From: Nonomuraea terrae
Lineage (GTDB): Bacteria > Actinomycetota > Actinomycetes > Streptosporangiales > Streptosporangiaceae
Assembly: GCF_004348995.1 (NCBI RefSeq)
Contig: NZ_SMKQ01000003.1
Coordinates: 1-64,000 of the forward strand
Direction: 5' to 3'
Length of the DNA stretch: 64,000 bases
The notes beneath the pieces were generated by a model, which worked only from the letters and a program-made list of their open reading frames with translations, searched no databases and had not been told where the DNA came from. Numbering within the stretch: the first letter of the stretch is position 1; the number at the start of each line of letters is the position of its first letter. Shown here one piece after another: positions 41,881-52,161 of this stretch. The position numbers and the translations under genes were made by a program.

Positions 41881-44205
41881 ATGAGCCTTGCGCTTTACCG
41901 CAAGTACCGACCCGGGACCTTCGCCGAGGTCAAGGGTCAGGAGCACGTCACTGACCCGCTCCGGCAGGCACTGCGTACGGGCCGGATCAACCACGCCTAC
42001 CTGTTCAGCGGTCCCCGCGGCTGCGGCAAGACCTCCAGCGCCCGCATCCTGGCGCGCTCGCTCAACTGCGAGCAGGGCCCCACGCCCGATCCGTGCGGTG
42101 TGTGCGAGTCGTGTGTCGCGCTGGCCCCGACCGGGCCCGGCCACCTCGACGTCATCGAGATCGACGCCGCCTCCCACGGTGGTGTCGACGACGCGCGCGA
42201 CCTGCGTGAGCGGGCGTTCTTCGCCCCCGTCTCGGCGCGCTACAAGATCTACATCATCGACGAGGCGCACATGGTGACCCGCGAGGGTTTCAACGCGCTG
42301 CTCAAGCTCGTCGAGGAGCCCCCGCCGCACCTGAAGTTCATCTTCGCGACGACGGAGCCGGAAAAGGTCATCGGCACCATCAAGTCGCGCACGCACCACT
42401 ATCCGTTCCGGCTGATGCCGCCGGCGACGCTCCGGGCGCTGATGGAGGAGATCCTCACCTCCGAGAACGTGCCGTACGAACCGACTGCGCTGCCCCTGGT
42501 CGTACGCGCCGGGGCCGGGTCCGCGCGTGACACGTTGTCCATCCTCGACCAGCTCCTCGCCGGGGCCGACGACGGCGGCATCACGTACGCCAAGGCCGTC
42601 TCGCTGCTGGGCTACACCGACGGCGACCTGCTCGACGAGGTCGTCAACGCGTTCGCGGCCCGTGACGGCGCGCAGGTCTTCCACACGGTCAACCGGGTGA
42701 TCGAGGGCGGCCACGACCCCCGCCGCTTCGCCGCCGACCTGCTCGAACGCTTCCGCGACCTGGTGATCCTGGCGAACGTTCCGGAAGCGGCCTCCAGCGG
42801 GCTGCTCGACCGTCCCGCCGACGAGCTGGAGCGGCTCGTGCAGCAGGCCGCCTCGATGGGGCCCGCCGAGCTGACCCGCGCGGCCGAGGTGTTCAACGCC
42901 GGGCTCACCGAGATGCGCGGGGCGACCTCACCGCGTCTGCTGCTGGAGCTGATGTGCGCGCGCGTTCTGCTCCCGGGTGCGGCGCAGGGCGAGGCGGCCC
43001 TGCTCGCCCGCATCGAGCGTCTCGAACGCGGCGGCGCCGTCGCCCAGATGGCCGCCCGCGCGCCCTCGTCCCAGGCCCCTGCTCCTCAGCCGCCTGCGCC
43101 CAGCGCCCCCGTCATGAACGGCGCGTCGCAGCCTGGTCAGCCGGCAGGTGTTCAGACGCCGGCCGCCCAGGGCGGGCAGCCGGTCCCGTCCGGTACGGCG
43201 TCCCATGGCGGCGGTGACGCGGACGGCGGTGGCGCCGCTGCGCCCCGGGCCGCGGCTTCTCCTGGGGCGGACGACTGGCCGGAGGCGGTCAGGCCGGGGA
43301 GTCCGGCGCCGGCCCCGAGCGCTCCCGTCCCGTCTCCTCACAGTGGCGCCCCTCAGGGGGCTCCGGCGTCGGCCGGTACGGGTGGCGTTCAGGCTCAGTG
43401 GCCCGCCGTGCTCGCCGCGCTCAAGCAGCGCAGCATCGTCGTCTGGGCCAACGTGAGCACCAACGCCCAGGTGGTGGGCGTCGAAGGCAACATCGTGACG
43501 CTCGGCTTCACGCAGGTCGGCGCCATGAAGAACTTCACCGGCGGCGGCAAGGACGCCGTGGTGGCCGGGGTGCTGGGCGAGGTGCTCGGCGGCACCTGGA
43601 AGGTGGAGGCCGTCGTGGGCGGCTCGCCGGCGCCCTCCGCGTCGCGGGGCCCCGTACGTCCTCCGTCGCACGGAGGTGCGCCCGCAGGGCCGGTGCCCGG
43701 CGCCCAGACGGCCCCGCCGGCCGCGGGCCAGGGGACAGCCGGCCCTCAGGGGCGTACGGCGTCGCACGGCGCGCCCCACGACGACAGGGGCGGTGAGGAG
43801 GCCGCACAGCCGCCCGCCCCTCCGCCGGGACGTGCCACCACGGACGAGTCCTGGCCTGACGCTCCCGACGATCCCGGTCCTGCCGCCCCGCCCGGCCCCG
43901 ACCCGACCCGTACCGTCGCCGCCGCTCCGGCGGGAGGCGGGGGAGCGGGTCGCGCCGCCGCGCGTTCGGCGGCTCAGGCGGCCGCCCAGGCGGGCCCGCG
44001 CGTGCCCTCCGCACGGGCCGGCGCCTCCGCCCGGGGCGGTGCCTCCGCCTGGCCGGAGGCGATCCCGGGACGCGACAAGAGCGCCGACGTGGACGACGTC
44101 GACCCCCTCAACGACGCCGACGCCGACGTGGACGCCGTCTCGGGCATGGCCTTGCTCGAACGCGAGCTGGACGCCCAGGTCATCGGCGAGATCGACCACA
44201 CCTGA
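41881..44205 (+). CDS. dnaX: DNA polymerase III subunits gamma/tau
   Basis: 774 aa from the ATG at 41881 (MSLALYRKYRPGTFAEVKGQ). The clamp-loader ATPase has Walker A GPRGCGKTS with K50, zinc-binding cysteines in CEQGPTPDPCGVCESC, Walker B IIDEAHMV and sensor 1 FIFATTEPEKV. After about residue 370 comes a long Pro/Ala/Gly-rich tail with an island QWPAVLAALKQRSIVVWANV that matches the tau C-terminal domain. I see no A-rich slippery heptamer like that of E. coli, so one full-length product is expected. It loads beta clamps and ties polymerase to helicase. Confidence 0.95.
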   Translation: MSLALYRKYRPGTFAEVKGQEHVTDPLRQALRTGRINHAYLFSGPRGCGKTSSARILARSLNCEQGPTPDPCGVCESCVALAPTGPGHLDVIEIDAASHGGVDDARDLRERAFFAPVSARYKIYIIDEAHMVTREGFNALLKLVEEPPPHLKFIFATTEPEKVIGTIKSRTHHYPFRLMPPATLRALMEEILTSENVPYEPTALPLVVRAGAGSARDTLSILDQLLAGADDGGITYAKAVSLLGYTDGDLLDEVVNAFAARDGAQVFHTVNRVIEGGHDPRRFAADLLERFRDLVILANVPEAASSGLLDRPADELERLVQQAASMGPAELTRAAEVFNAGLTEMRGATSPRLLLELMCARVLLPGAAQGEAALLARIERLERGGAVAQMAARAPSSQAPAPQPPAPSAPVMNGASQPGQPAGVQTPAAQGGQPVPSGTASHGGGDADGGGAAAPRAAASPGADDWPEAVRPGSPAPAPSAPVPSPHSGAPQGAPASAGTGGVQAQWPAVLAALKQRSIVVWANVSTNAQVVGVEGNIVTLGFTQVGAMKNFTGGGKDAVVAGVLGEVLGGTWKVEAVVGGSPAPSASRGPVRPPSHGGAPAGPVPGAQTAPPAAGQGTAGPQGRTASHGAPHDDRGGEEAAQPPAPPPGRATTDESWPDAPDDPGPAAPPGPDPTRTVAAAPAGGGGAGRAAARSAAQAAAQAGPRVPSARAGASARGGASAWPEAIPGRDKSADVDDVDPLNDADADVDAVSGMALLERELDAQVIGEIDHT

Positions 44206-44386
44206 CGCACCCCTGAGCGGCGAGCACCCGCCCGTCGTCTCCAGATGAGGCGTGGGCGGGGTCGCGCGCCGCACGGTGGCCATGCGCGCCGCCGTCGATC
44301 GACCACGTCCACGCCACGGCACCGCCGAGGTGATCCCCTCTGGCGTCTGACCCCGTCTGCCCACACCGGGTTGCGTCACAGGCACG

Positions 44387-44412
44387 GCTGTTCCCGCGTA
44401 CACGGGAACAGC
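44387..44412. repeat. Isolated inverted repeat downstream of dnaX
   Basis: GCTGTTCCCG and CGGGAACAGC are 10-bp perfect arms around CGTACA. The repeat sits in the 290-bp gap between the convergent ends of dnaX and the GAF regulator gene. It has no T-tract but could act as a bidirectional terminator. I see nothing else in this gap. Confidence 0.6.
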
Positions 44413-44496
44413 GGTCAGGAGATGCGTTCCGCAGCCGAAGCGGCCGGCCAGCCGCGGCTCGGGTCCGGTAGGTACGGGTGCGCGGCGTTCGCGAGG

Positions 44497-45933
44497 TCAG
44501 GGGAGGAGGCGGGTGCGGGCGGCAGCCGAGCGGAGGTCGGTCGGGGGGAGTTCGGCGAGGCGTTCCAGGATTTCGTAGTCGTCGCGGCCGTTGCAGGTCT
44601 GCGCGTACGCCCACAGGTCGTCTGGGGAGCCTCGGCGGAGTAGGCAGGCGCGGACCTGGGCCTCCAGCTCGTCGCGTTCGCGGCGGATCTCCGGTGACTC
44701 GGAGCGAGGGAGGAGAGGGCCGCCGTAGGCGGCGGCGACCCTGGCCGGGTCGCCCCCCGCCAGCAGGCGGCGGATCTCCAGGAAGTCGGCCTCCACCGGG
44801 CAGGTCAGCCGGTACGGCTTGGCCGCGATCGCGTTGCCGAGTTGGCCGCGCAGCCGGTGGATCTCCGCCCTGATGGTCACCGGGTTGCCGGCGTCGCCGT
44901 ACAGGTGGAAGGAGAGCTGCTCGGCGGTCAGGCCGTGGCGGTGGAGCGCCAGGAGGGTGAGGATCTCGGCGTGGCGCAGTGACAGGGGACGCTCGATGTC
45001 GGCGAGTGACGCGGTCGGCGTGCTCTCCCCCAGGAACGACAGCCGCAGCGACGACGGCATGGCGGCCGGCGCCGGACGCAGCAGGTAGCCGTCGGAGAAG
45101 GGTTCGAGGAGGGCGACCGTGCCGTCTCTGAGGATCATGCGCTGGCCGGGCGCGAAGGTCGTCCCGGCGAGGGTGACGCGCCCGCCCAGGCCGCCCGCCG
45201 GGTCGCCGGAGATGACGCGGCCGGTGGACGACAGCAGGATGCCGGGCCGGCTGCGCAGTGACTCGTAACGGCGGCGCAGGCGTTCGTCGCGCTGGTGCAT
45301 GCGCAGGGCGAGCTCGGTCTCGGCGAGCTTGGCCGTCGCGGCGACGAGGGCGACGGTGGCGGGGTGGAGGCTGCGGGAGGTGCCGCTGACGTCGACGCAG
45401 CCGATGATGCGGCCGGTGTCGGGGTCGGTGATGGGCGCGGCGCTGCACGACCAGATGTGCAGCGCGCGCATGAGGTGTTCCTCGGAGTAGACGTGTACGG
45501 GGCGCCCGACGGCCAGGGCGGTGCCGATGCCGTTGGTGCCGACGCTGTGCTCGGTCCACTGGTGGCCGGTGGCCAGGCCGATGTCGTCGGCGCGGCGCAT
45601 GATCGAGTGGTTGCCCTCCCGCCAGAGCACCCGGGCGTCGCCGTCAGTGACGATCATGACGTGGCCGGTCTCCTCGGCCAGCCCGGACAGCGTCTTGGCC
45701 ATCAGCGGCAGCAGCGGCTGCAGCGGATGGTTCTTGCGGATGTCGGTGATGAGCGAGGCATCGTAGACGAGCGGGGCGGACGTGCCCTCCGGATCGATCC
45801 CGGCGTCGAACGAACGGCGCCAGGATGCCCTGATGAGTTGTCTGGGCGACTCGGGCCAGAACCGCCCGGACGCTGCGGATTCGTACGCTCCGCGCAGGAG
45901 TCGGGAGTAGGCGTCGAGGTGGGCGTAACTCAT
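44497..45933 (-). CDS. GAF-domain transcriptional regulator (AcoR-like N-terminus)
   Basis: 478 aa. The first 200 residues are like the sensory part of acetoin-type regulators (PRQLIRASWRRSFDAGIDPE; QWTEHSVGTNGIGTALAVGR; SEEHLMRALHIWSCSAAPIT). There is no sigma-54 AAA+ domain. Instead the C-terminal 200 residues hold a winged helix (LSLRHAEILTLLALHRHGLT, then LYGDAGNPVTIRAEIHRLRG), as in actinobacterial GAF regulators often linked to aldehyde dehydrogenase genes. No such target lies next to it here. Confidence 0.85.
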   Translation of the reverse strand: MSYAHLDAYSRLLRGAYESAASGRFWPESPRQLIRASWRRSFDAGIDPEGTSAPLVYDASLITDIRKNHPLQPLLPLMAKTLSGLAEETGHVMIVTDGDARVLWREGNHSIMRRADDIGLATGHQWTEHSVGTNGIGTALAVGRPVHVYSEEHLMRALHIWSCSAAPITDPDTGRIIGCVDVSGTSRSLHPATVALVAATAKLAETELALRMHQRDERLRRRYESLRSRPGILLSSTGRVISGDPAGGLGGRVTLAGTTFAPGQRMILRDGTVALLEPFSDGYLLRPAPAAMPSSLRLSFLGESTPTASLADIERPLSLRHAEILTLLALHRHGLTAEQLSFHLYGDAGNPVTIRAEIHRLRGQLGNAIAAKPYRLTCPVEADFLEIRRLLAGGDPARVAAAYGGPLLPRSESPEIRRERDELEAQVRACLLRRGSPDDLWAYAQTCNGRDDYEILERLAELPPTDLRSAAARTRLLP

Positions 45934-46328
45934 CGGTCACTCCAAGTAGTCATGTAGAGCATCCGTCTTATGCCCGTTGTGCGCAACCTGTTCAGGGGGA
46001 TTGCGGAGGGTGATTGAATGAGCGCAACGTGTGTGCAACGTAGGGTGAGTAATTTTTTTGACCAACACGTCGGCGTGGTGCGGCCGCTCCGCCGGCGTGA
46101 TGGCCGGGTCTCGGGCGCTGGAGGGGGGCCGAGACCCGGCCAGGACATCACGGTTCGCCGCCCCGGCCAAGGGCGCCGGGGCGGCGTTCGCCGGAGGGCC
46201 GCGAAGTGGCAGCTGTCCCGGTAAGCGATCCCTGCACGAAACATGGTGACTCCACCAGTACATGACGGCGCCCAAACACCGTAGGCTCGTGGCAGTCAAG
46301 AACGCGGAGCCACGAGGAGCGCACGACG
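45934..46328. promoter_or_regulatory. Divergent intergenic region with a strong hairpin
   Basis: About 395 bp between the GAF regulator and ybaB. A hairpin with 11-bp arms (46156-46166 and 46176-46186) could be a terminator. CAACGT recurs near 46023 and 46036 close to the regulator start, a possible autoregulatory site. TAGGCT at 46282-46287 may be the ybaB -10. Short ORFs here do not look coding. Confidence 0.45.
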
Positions 46329-46679
46329 GTGAACCCAGGGGATGTCAACCTGCAGCAGCTGCTGGAGCAGGCCCAGCTCATGCAGCAGCAGCTCGTGAGC
46401 GCCCAGCAGGAGCTCAACGACGCGCAGATCGAGGGCTCATCAGGCGGCGGCCTGGTCACGGCCGTCGTCAACGGCTCGGGCGAGCTGCTCGAGCTCAAGA
46501 TCGACCCGAGCGTCATCGACGGCGGTGACCCGCAGGACACCGCCGACACGATCGCCGACCTGGTGATCGCGGCCGTCCGCGACGCCGTGCGCGCGGCCGC
46601 CGACCTGCAGCAGGAGAAACTCGGGCCGCTGGCCCAGGGGCTCGGCGGCGGCGGCCTCGGACAGCTGCCAGGGTTCTAG
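46329..46679 (+). CDS. ybaB: YbaB/EbfC nucleoid-associated protein
   Basis: 116 aa from the GTG at 46329, with GAGGAG about ten bases upstream. YbaB family: [20 protein letters not shown] (the N-terminal coiled coil), then the central [20 protein letters not shown]. The dimer binds DNA as tweezers. Its place directly before recR is conserved across bacteria and suggests a role in repair or chromosome packing. Confidence 0.93.
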   Translation: MNPGDVNLQQLLEQAQLMQQQLVSAQQELNDAQIEGSSGGGLVTAVVNGSGELLELKIDPSVIDGGDPQDTADTIADLVIAAVRDAVRAAADLQQEKLGPLAQGLGGGGLGQLPGF

Positions 46680-46682
46680 GCG

Positions 46683-47282
46683 ATGTACGAAGGGGTCGTC
46701 CAGAATCTGATCGACGAGCTGGGGCTGCTTCCCGGCGTCGGTCCCAAGAGCGCGCAGCGGATCGCGTTCCACCTGCTGGCGGCCGACCCGGCCGACGTGA
46801 AACGGCTGGCGCACGCTCTGCTGGAGGTCAAGGAGAAGGTCCGCTTCTGCCGGGTCTGCGGCAACGTGGCCGCCGAGGAGGAGTGCCGCATCTGCCGCGA
46901 CGCCCGCCGCGACACGCATGTGATCTGCGTGGTCGAGGAGTCGAAGGACGTCGTGGCGATCGAGAAGACGCGCGAGTTCCGCGGCACCTACCACGTGCTC
47001 GGCGGCGCGATCAGCCCGATCGACGGTGTCGGCCCCGACGACCTGCGCATTCGCGAACTCATGACGCGGCTGGCCGACGGCCGTGTCACCGAGCTCATCC
47101 TGGCCACCGACCCCAATCTGGAGGGCGAGGCCACGGCTACCTACCTTGCCCGTCTGGTCAAACCGATGGGCATCAAAGTGACACGACTGGCCAGCGGTCT
47201 GCCTGTCGGCGGTGACCTCGAATACGCTGACGAGGTGACCTTGGGCCGGGCGTTCGAAGGACGGAGGCTGCTGGATGTCTGA
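46683..47282 (+). CDS. recR: Recombination protein RecR
   Basis: 199 aa. RecR is the ring-forming RecF-pathway protein that with RecO loads RecA onto gaps. The N-terminal HhH region is [17 protein letters not shown], the zinc finger uses [16 protein letters not shown], and the Toprim domain reads [20 protein letters not shown] and [18 protein letters not shown]. It starts three bases after ybaB ends and overlaps the next gene by 8 bp. Confidence 0.96.
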   Translation: MYEGVVQNLIDELGLLPGVGPKSAQRIAFHLLAADPADVKRLAHALLEVKEKVRFCRVCGNVAAEEECRICRDARRDTHVICVVEESKDVVAIEKTREFRGTYHVLGGAISPIDGVGPDDLRIRELMTRLADGRVTELILATDPNLEGEATATYLARLVKPMGIKVTRLASGLPVGGDLEYADEVTLGRAFEGRRLLDV

Positions 47283-47805
47283 CGACTGGAGCGCGCTGGC
47301 GGAAGAGATCGCCGGGCACGCGCAGGACTACGTGGACGGCATGACCCGGGTGGCGGGCGGCGAGGGCGGAGACGCCGTCTGGTCGCTGCTGCTGGTGGAG
47401 GTCGCCCAGGTGTGCCTGGCAGGCGCCAAGCTGGGCGCCCACCGCGACGTGATCCTCGCCGGCAACTACGAGCCGCCCATGAGCGAAGACCCCGACATCG
47501 ACGGCGTGCGCACGGCGCTGGCCGAGCGGCTGGAGGCGGTCGACGACTACGCGGAGGTGTTCGACCCGTACAAGGACACCGGGGTGACCCCGTACCGGCT
47601 GTCGGACGACCTGACGGCGGTCGCCGCCGACCTCATCCACGGCCTGCGTCACTTTCACGCCGGCCGCCCGCACGAGGCGCTGTGGTGGTGGCAGTACTCC
47701 TACTTCAACACCTGGGGCAACCACGCGGGCGCCGCGATGCGCGCGCTGCAGGCCCTGGCGGCGCATTCCCGCCTCGACGTGGCCGAGGAAGTCACCACGG
47801 CCTGA
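47275..47805 (+). CDS. DUF5063 domain protein
   Basis: 176 aa, overlapping recR by 8 bp. The protein is helical and acidic, with the conserved [20 protein letters not shown] typical of DUF5063, which follows recR in many actinobacteria. Function unknown. Coupling with recR suggests a role in repair or in its control. Confidence 0.85.
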   Translation: MSDDWSALAEEIAGHAQDYVDGMTRVAGGEGGDAVWSLLLVEVAQVCLAGAKLGAHRDVILAGNYEPPMSEDPDIDGVRTALAERLEAVDDYAEVFDPYKDTGVTPYRLSDDLTAVAADLIHGLRHFHAGRPHEALWWWQYSYFNTWGNHAGAAMRALQALAAHSRLDVAEEVTTA

Positions 47806-47830
47806 GCATCCACATAGTGGTACGAGCCAT

Positions 47831-47858
47831 CTGACCCATGAGAAGCCCCCAGTAGACT
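47831..47858 (+). promoter_or_regulatory. Promoter of lysC-asd
   Basis: CTGACC (47831-47836), a 16-base spacer, then TAGACT (47853-47858). Transcription would start about 24 bases before the lysC GTG, separating lysC-asd from the recR group. Confidence 0.5.
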
Positions 47859-47889
47859 GGCACCTCACAGTCCAAACCGGGAGACTCTC

Positions 47890-49160
<1,271 letters not shown>

Positions 49161-49164
<4 letters not shown>

Positions 49165-50246
49165 GCATCGTGTCGAGGACGCGTCCAGGAAGAAACGTCA
49201 ATCTCGCCCTGATCGGGGCGACAGGAGCCGTAGGCTCCGTCATGCGCGACATCGTGTCGACGCGGGAGGACATCTGGGGCGAGATCCGTCTCGTCGCCTC
49301 GCCCCGCTCGGCCGGCAAGGTCCTGAGGGTACGCGGCGAGGACGTCGTGGTGCAGGCCCTCGCGCCCGAGGTGTTCGACGGCATCGACATCGCCATCTTC
49401 GACGTGCCCGACGAGGTCTCGGCCGTCTGGGTGCCGATCGCGGCCGAGCGCGGCGCGATCGCCATCGACAAGTCGGGCACGTTCCGGATGCAGCCGGACG
49501 TGCCGCTGGTGGTGCCCGAGGTCAACCCGCTCGACGCGCGCGACCGCCCGCGGGGCATCATCTCGACGCCCAACTGCACGACGCTGTCGATGATGGCGGC
49601 CATCGGCGCGCTGCACGCCGAGTACACCCTCACCGAGCTGGTCGTCGCCTCCTACCAGGCGGTCTCCGGCGCGGGCGTGGCGGGCTCGGCCCGGCTGTAC
49701 GACGAGGTTGAGGCGCTGGCCGGCGACCGTACGATCGGGCAGGCGGCCGGTGACGTGCGCAAGGCGCTGGCCAACAAGCTGCCCGCCGAGTCGCCGTTCC
49801 CGGCGCCGATCGCGTTCAACGTGGTGCCGTGGGCCGGCTCGCTCAAGGACGACGGCTGGAACTCCGAGGAGCTCAAGCTCCGCAACGAGTCCCGCAAGAT
49901 CCTCGGCATCCCCGACCTGAAGGTCTCCGCGACCTGTGTCCGGGTGCCGGTGATCACGACGCACTCGCTGGCCGTGCACGCGCGCTTCGAGCGCGAGATC
50001 ACGGTCGCCGACGCGCACCGCGTCCTGGAGGCGGCGCCGACGGTGGTGCTCATGGACGACCCGGCCAACGGCGTCTACCCGACGCCGCTCGACGTGGTGG
50101 GCACCGACCCGACCTACGTCGGCCGCATCCGCCAGGCGATCGACTTCCCCAACACGCTCGACCTGTTCGTCTGCGGCGACAACCTGCGCAAGGGCGCGGC
50201 GCTCAACGCGGCGGAGATCGCCGAGCTGGTCGCCGCCGAGCTCTGA
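49161..50246 (+). CDS. asd: Aspartate-semialdehyde dehydrogenase
   Basis: 361 aa. It reduces aspartyl phosphate with NADPH. The N-terminal Rossmann loop is [16 protein letters not shown]; the catalytic Cys is C139 in [28 protein letters not shown] is typical. The ATG overlaps the lysC stop, so translation is coupled. The family usually starts nearer [10 protein letters not shown], so the first ten residues are an extension of uncertain use. Confidence 0.96.
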
Positions 50247-50262
50247 GGCCAGGCGCGAAGAG

Positions 50263-50293
50263 GTGACGCCCGTGCACGACGCACGGGCGTCAC
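50263..50293. terminator. Bidirectional terminator after asd
   Basis: GTGACGCCCGTGC (50263-50275) and GCACGGGCGTCAC (50281-50293) form a perfect 13-bp stem around ACGAC between the convergent ends of asd and the M15-like gene. Confidence 0.75.
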
Positions 50294-50319
50294 ACCGTTC
50301 ATCTGCTGTGGGGGCCGCC

Positions 50320-51273
50320 TCAGCGGAAGAGGATGTCCCAGTGGTCGCCCTCGTCGGCGTAGATCGTCGACCCGGAGCGATAGAGCGTCGCCCCGTCGCC
50401 GCGCGCCCCGGTCTTACGGGCGTGCTTGGCGATGTGCCGGTCGATGCACGAGTTATGGGAAATGTCGATCTTGAAGCCGTTCCCGTGGCTGAAGGTGCCC
50501 GGCGCGTGGCCCCGCTCGGTGCCGCCCGTCACGGTGATCGGGCAGCCGCTCTGCTGCTTGAGCTCCAGGAGCTTGGCCACCGTCCCGGCACGCACCGAGT
50601 CGAGCGAGGTGCAGTTGTGCCGGTGCTTGCTGACGCAGTTGCCCGTCGACTTCATCCGCATGCCCGCTCGGCGTAGCAGGTTCGTGGCGGTGGAGTGGGT
50701 GATCTGCACGGCGGCGCTGCGGGGCAGGACGCGCGCCAGATCGACGTGAGAGCGCTTGTGAGCCGTGTGGCGCCGAACCTTGGGGACATGGGGCGTCCCG
50801 CCACGTACGGGGCTCTTGCGGGCTTTGGCGGCCGCCGGCCGTTCCTTGGGGCGAACTTTGTCCTCCCGCTCGGGCACGGCGCGCTCGGGTACGGCACGCT
50901 CGTGCGTGTGCGGCTCGAAGGACCACCCGGGTCCGTCGGGCCAGCCGAGGTCGCGCCACCTCGGCCAGTCGGGCTCGTCGTGCCACCGCGTCCAGCCGTG
51001 GTCACGCCGCATGTCGGGAGGGATCCAGTTGTCCGACCCTTGCGGGCCGGGCTCGTCGTATTCGTACGCCTCCGGTGGCGCCGCGTCCGGGGACGGCCGC
51101 CAGTTCTCCGGCCCGTCTTCCCAGAAGCCGGGTCCGGACTCGTTCATGCTGCCCTCGGCCCGCGACCCATCAGGATGGGTGGCGGCGGAGGCGGCCGAGG
51201 CCAGCGAGATTATGGTGATCTCTATGCCGAGGAGTGCGACCATGGAGAGCCGCACAGTTCCACGTATCCACAT
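50320..51273 (-). CDS. Secreted protein with M15-like peptidase domain
   Basis: 317 aa from the ATG at 51273 (MWIRGTVRLSMVALLGIEIT). A signal peptide ends near ASAASA. A Trp/Asp/Pro-rich stretch follows (residues 45-105), then a basic Lys/Arg/Pro linker, and a C-terminal domain from about 190 with GCPITVTGGTERGHAPGTFS, HGNGFKIDIS and the final GDHWDILF. The His/Asp/His pattern is that of M15 D-Ala-D-Ala carboxypeptidase-like domains, so zinc-dependent wall cleavage is likely. Basic linker and acidic region may help it bind the wall. Confidence 0.7.
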   Translation of the reverse strand: MWIRGTVRLSMVALLGIEITIISLASAASAATHPDGSRAEGSMNESGPGFWEDGPENWRPSPDAAPPEAYEYDEPGPQGSDNWIPPDMRRDHGWTRWHDEPDWPRWRDLGWPDGPGWSFEPHTHERAVPERAVPEREDKVRPKERPAAAKARKSPVRGGTPHVPKVRRHTAHKRSHVDLARVLPRSAAVQITHSTATNLLRRAGMRMKSTGNCVSKHRHNCTSLDSVRAGTVAKLLELKQQSGCPITVTGGTERGHAPGTFSHGNGFKIDISHNSCIDRHIAKHARKTGARGDGATLYRSGSTIYADEGDHWDILFR

Positions 51274-51428
51274 GTCGATGCCTTTTCGCGGAAATAGCCC
51301 TTCCGCCTGAAACGACAATCCCACCATTCACAGGAGATAACTCATGCTGCGGGCGCAACTTTGCCTTCAGTCGGCGATCACCGTGCGGCTCCATGACCTT
51401 CGCCGTTTCACGACGTAAAGTGACGAAC

Positions 51429-52097
51429 GTGTCCGAAGCCCGAAACCGTGGATCGGAGAGCACCCGAGAGGTCATCGTCGAGACGGCGTTGCGGCTTTTC
51501 CGGGAGCGCGGCTTCGAAGCGACCACCATGCGCGCCATCGCCGCCGAGGCCGGGGTCTCCGTGGGCAACGCCTACTACTACTTCGCCGGCAAGGAGGCGT
51601 TGATCCAGGCGTACTACGACCGGGCGGTGGTCGAGCACGAGGCCGCCTGCCGGGAGTTCCTGGCCACGGAGGAGTCGTTCGCGGCCAGGCTGAGCGGGGT
51701 GCTGCGCGAGTGGGTGCGCGTCTCGGAGCCCTACCACGAGTTCGCCGTGAAGTTCTTCAAGCACGCCGCCGAGCCGACGAACCCGCTGAGCCCGTTCAGC
51801 AAGCAGTCGTCGCCGGCGCGGGAGGCGTCCGTCGCGATCTACCGCGAGGTCGTGGAGGGCTCGCGCGACCGCATGAACGCCGAGCTGCGCGAGGAGCTGC
51901 CCGAGCTGCTGTGGCTGCTGTCCATGGGCATGGTGCTGTTCTGGGTGCACGACACCTCGCCGGGGTGCGCGCGGACGTACCGGCTGATCGAGGTCACGGT
52001 GCCGCTGGTGGACCGGCTGGTCGGGCTGTCTCACCTGCCGGGCCTGCGGGGGATCACGAAGGACTTCATCGCCGCGGTCCACGAGCTGCGGGCCTAG
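51429..52097 (+). CDS. TetR family transcriptional regulator
   Basis: 222 aa from the GTG at 51429 (start VSEARNRGSESTREVIVETA); a GTG at 51420 is an alternative. The helix-turn-helix is TTMRAIAAEAGVSVGNAYYY, then FAGKEALIQAYY. The ligand-binding domain is helical, without a clear family tag. It stands directly upstream of the LLM oxidoreductase and amidase genes on the same strand and probably regulates them. Confidence 0.92.
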   Translation: MSEARNRGSESTREVIVETALRLFRERGFEATTMRAIAAEAGVSVGNAYYYFAGKEALIQAYYDRAVVEHEAACREFLATEESFAARLSGVLREWVRVSEPYHEFAVKFFKHAAEPTNPLSPFSKQSSPAREASVAIYREVVEGSRDRMNAELREELPELLWLLSMGMVLFWVHDTSPGCARTYRLIEVTVPLVDRLVGLSHLPGLRGITKDFIAAVHELRA

Positions 52098-52161
52098 GGG
52101 AACATACCGAGCGGTTGGTACGGTGGTCGCGTTCAGCCCGTGAGGACGTGGAGGCCGTTGC

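Noticed and set aside
41881-44205. Programmed frameshift in dnaX producing gamma
   Set aside because: No A-rich slippery heptamer or following stem seen near the end of the ATPase region.
44387-44412. Possible single CRISPR repeat
   Set aside because: The palindromic sequence looks like a type I-E repeat core, but there is no second copy, spacer or cas gene; better read as a terminator-like hairpin.
46018-46249. Short plus-strand frames upstream of ybaB
   Set aside because: They overlap a strong hairpin and are Arg/Gly-rich with no known similarity.
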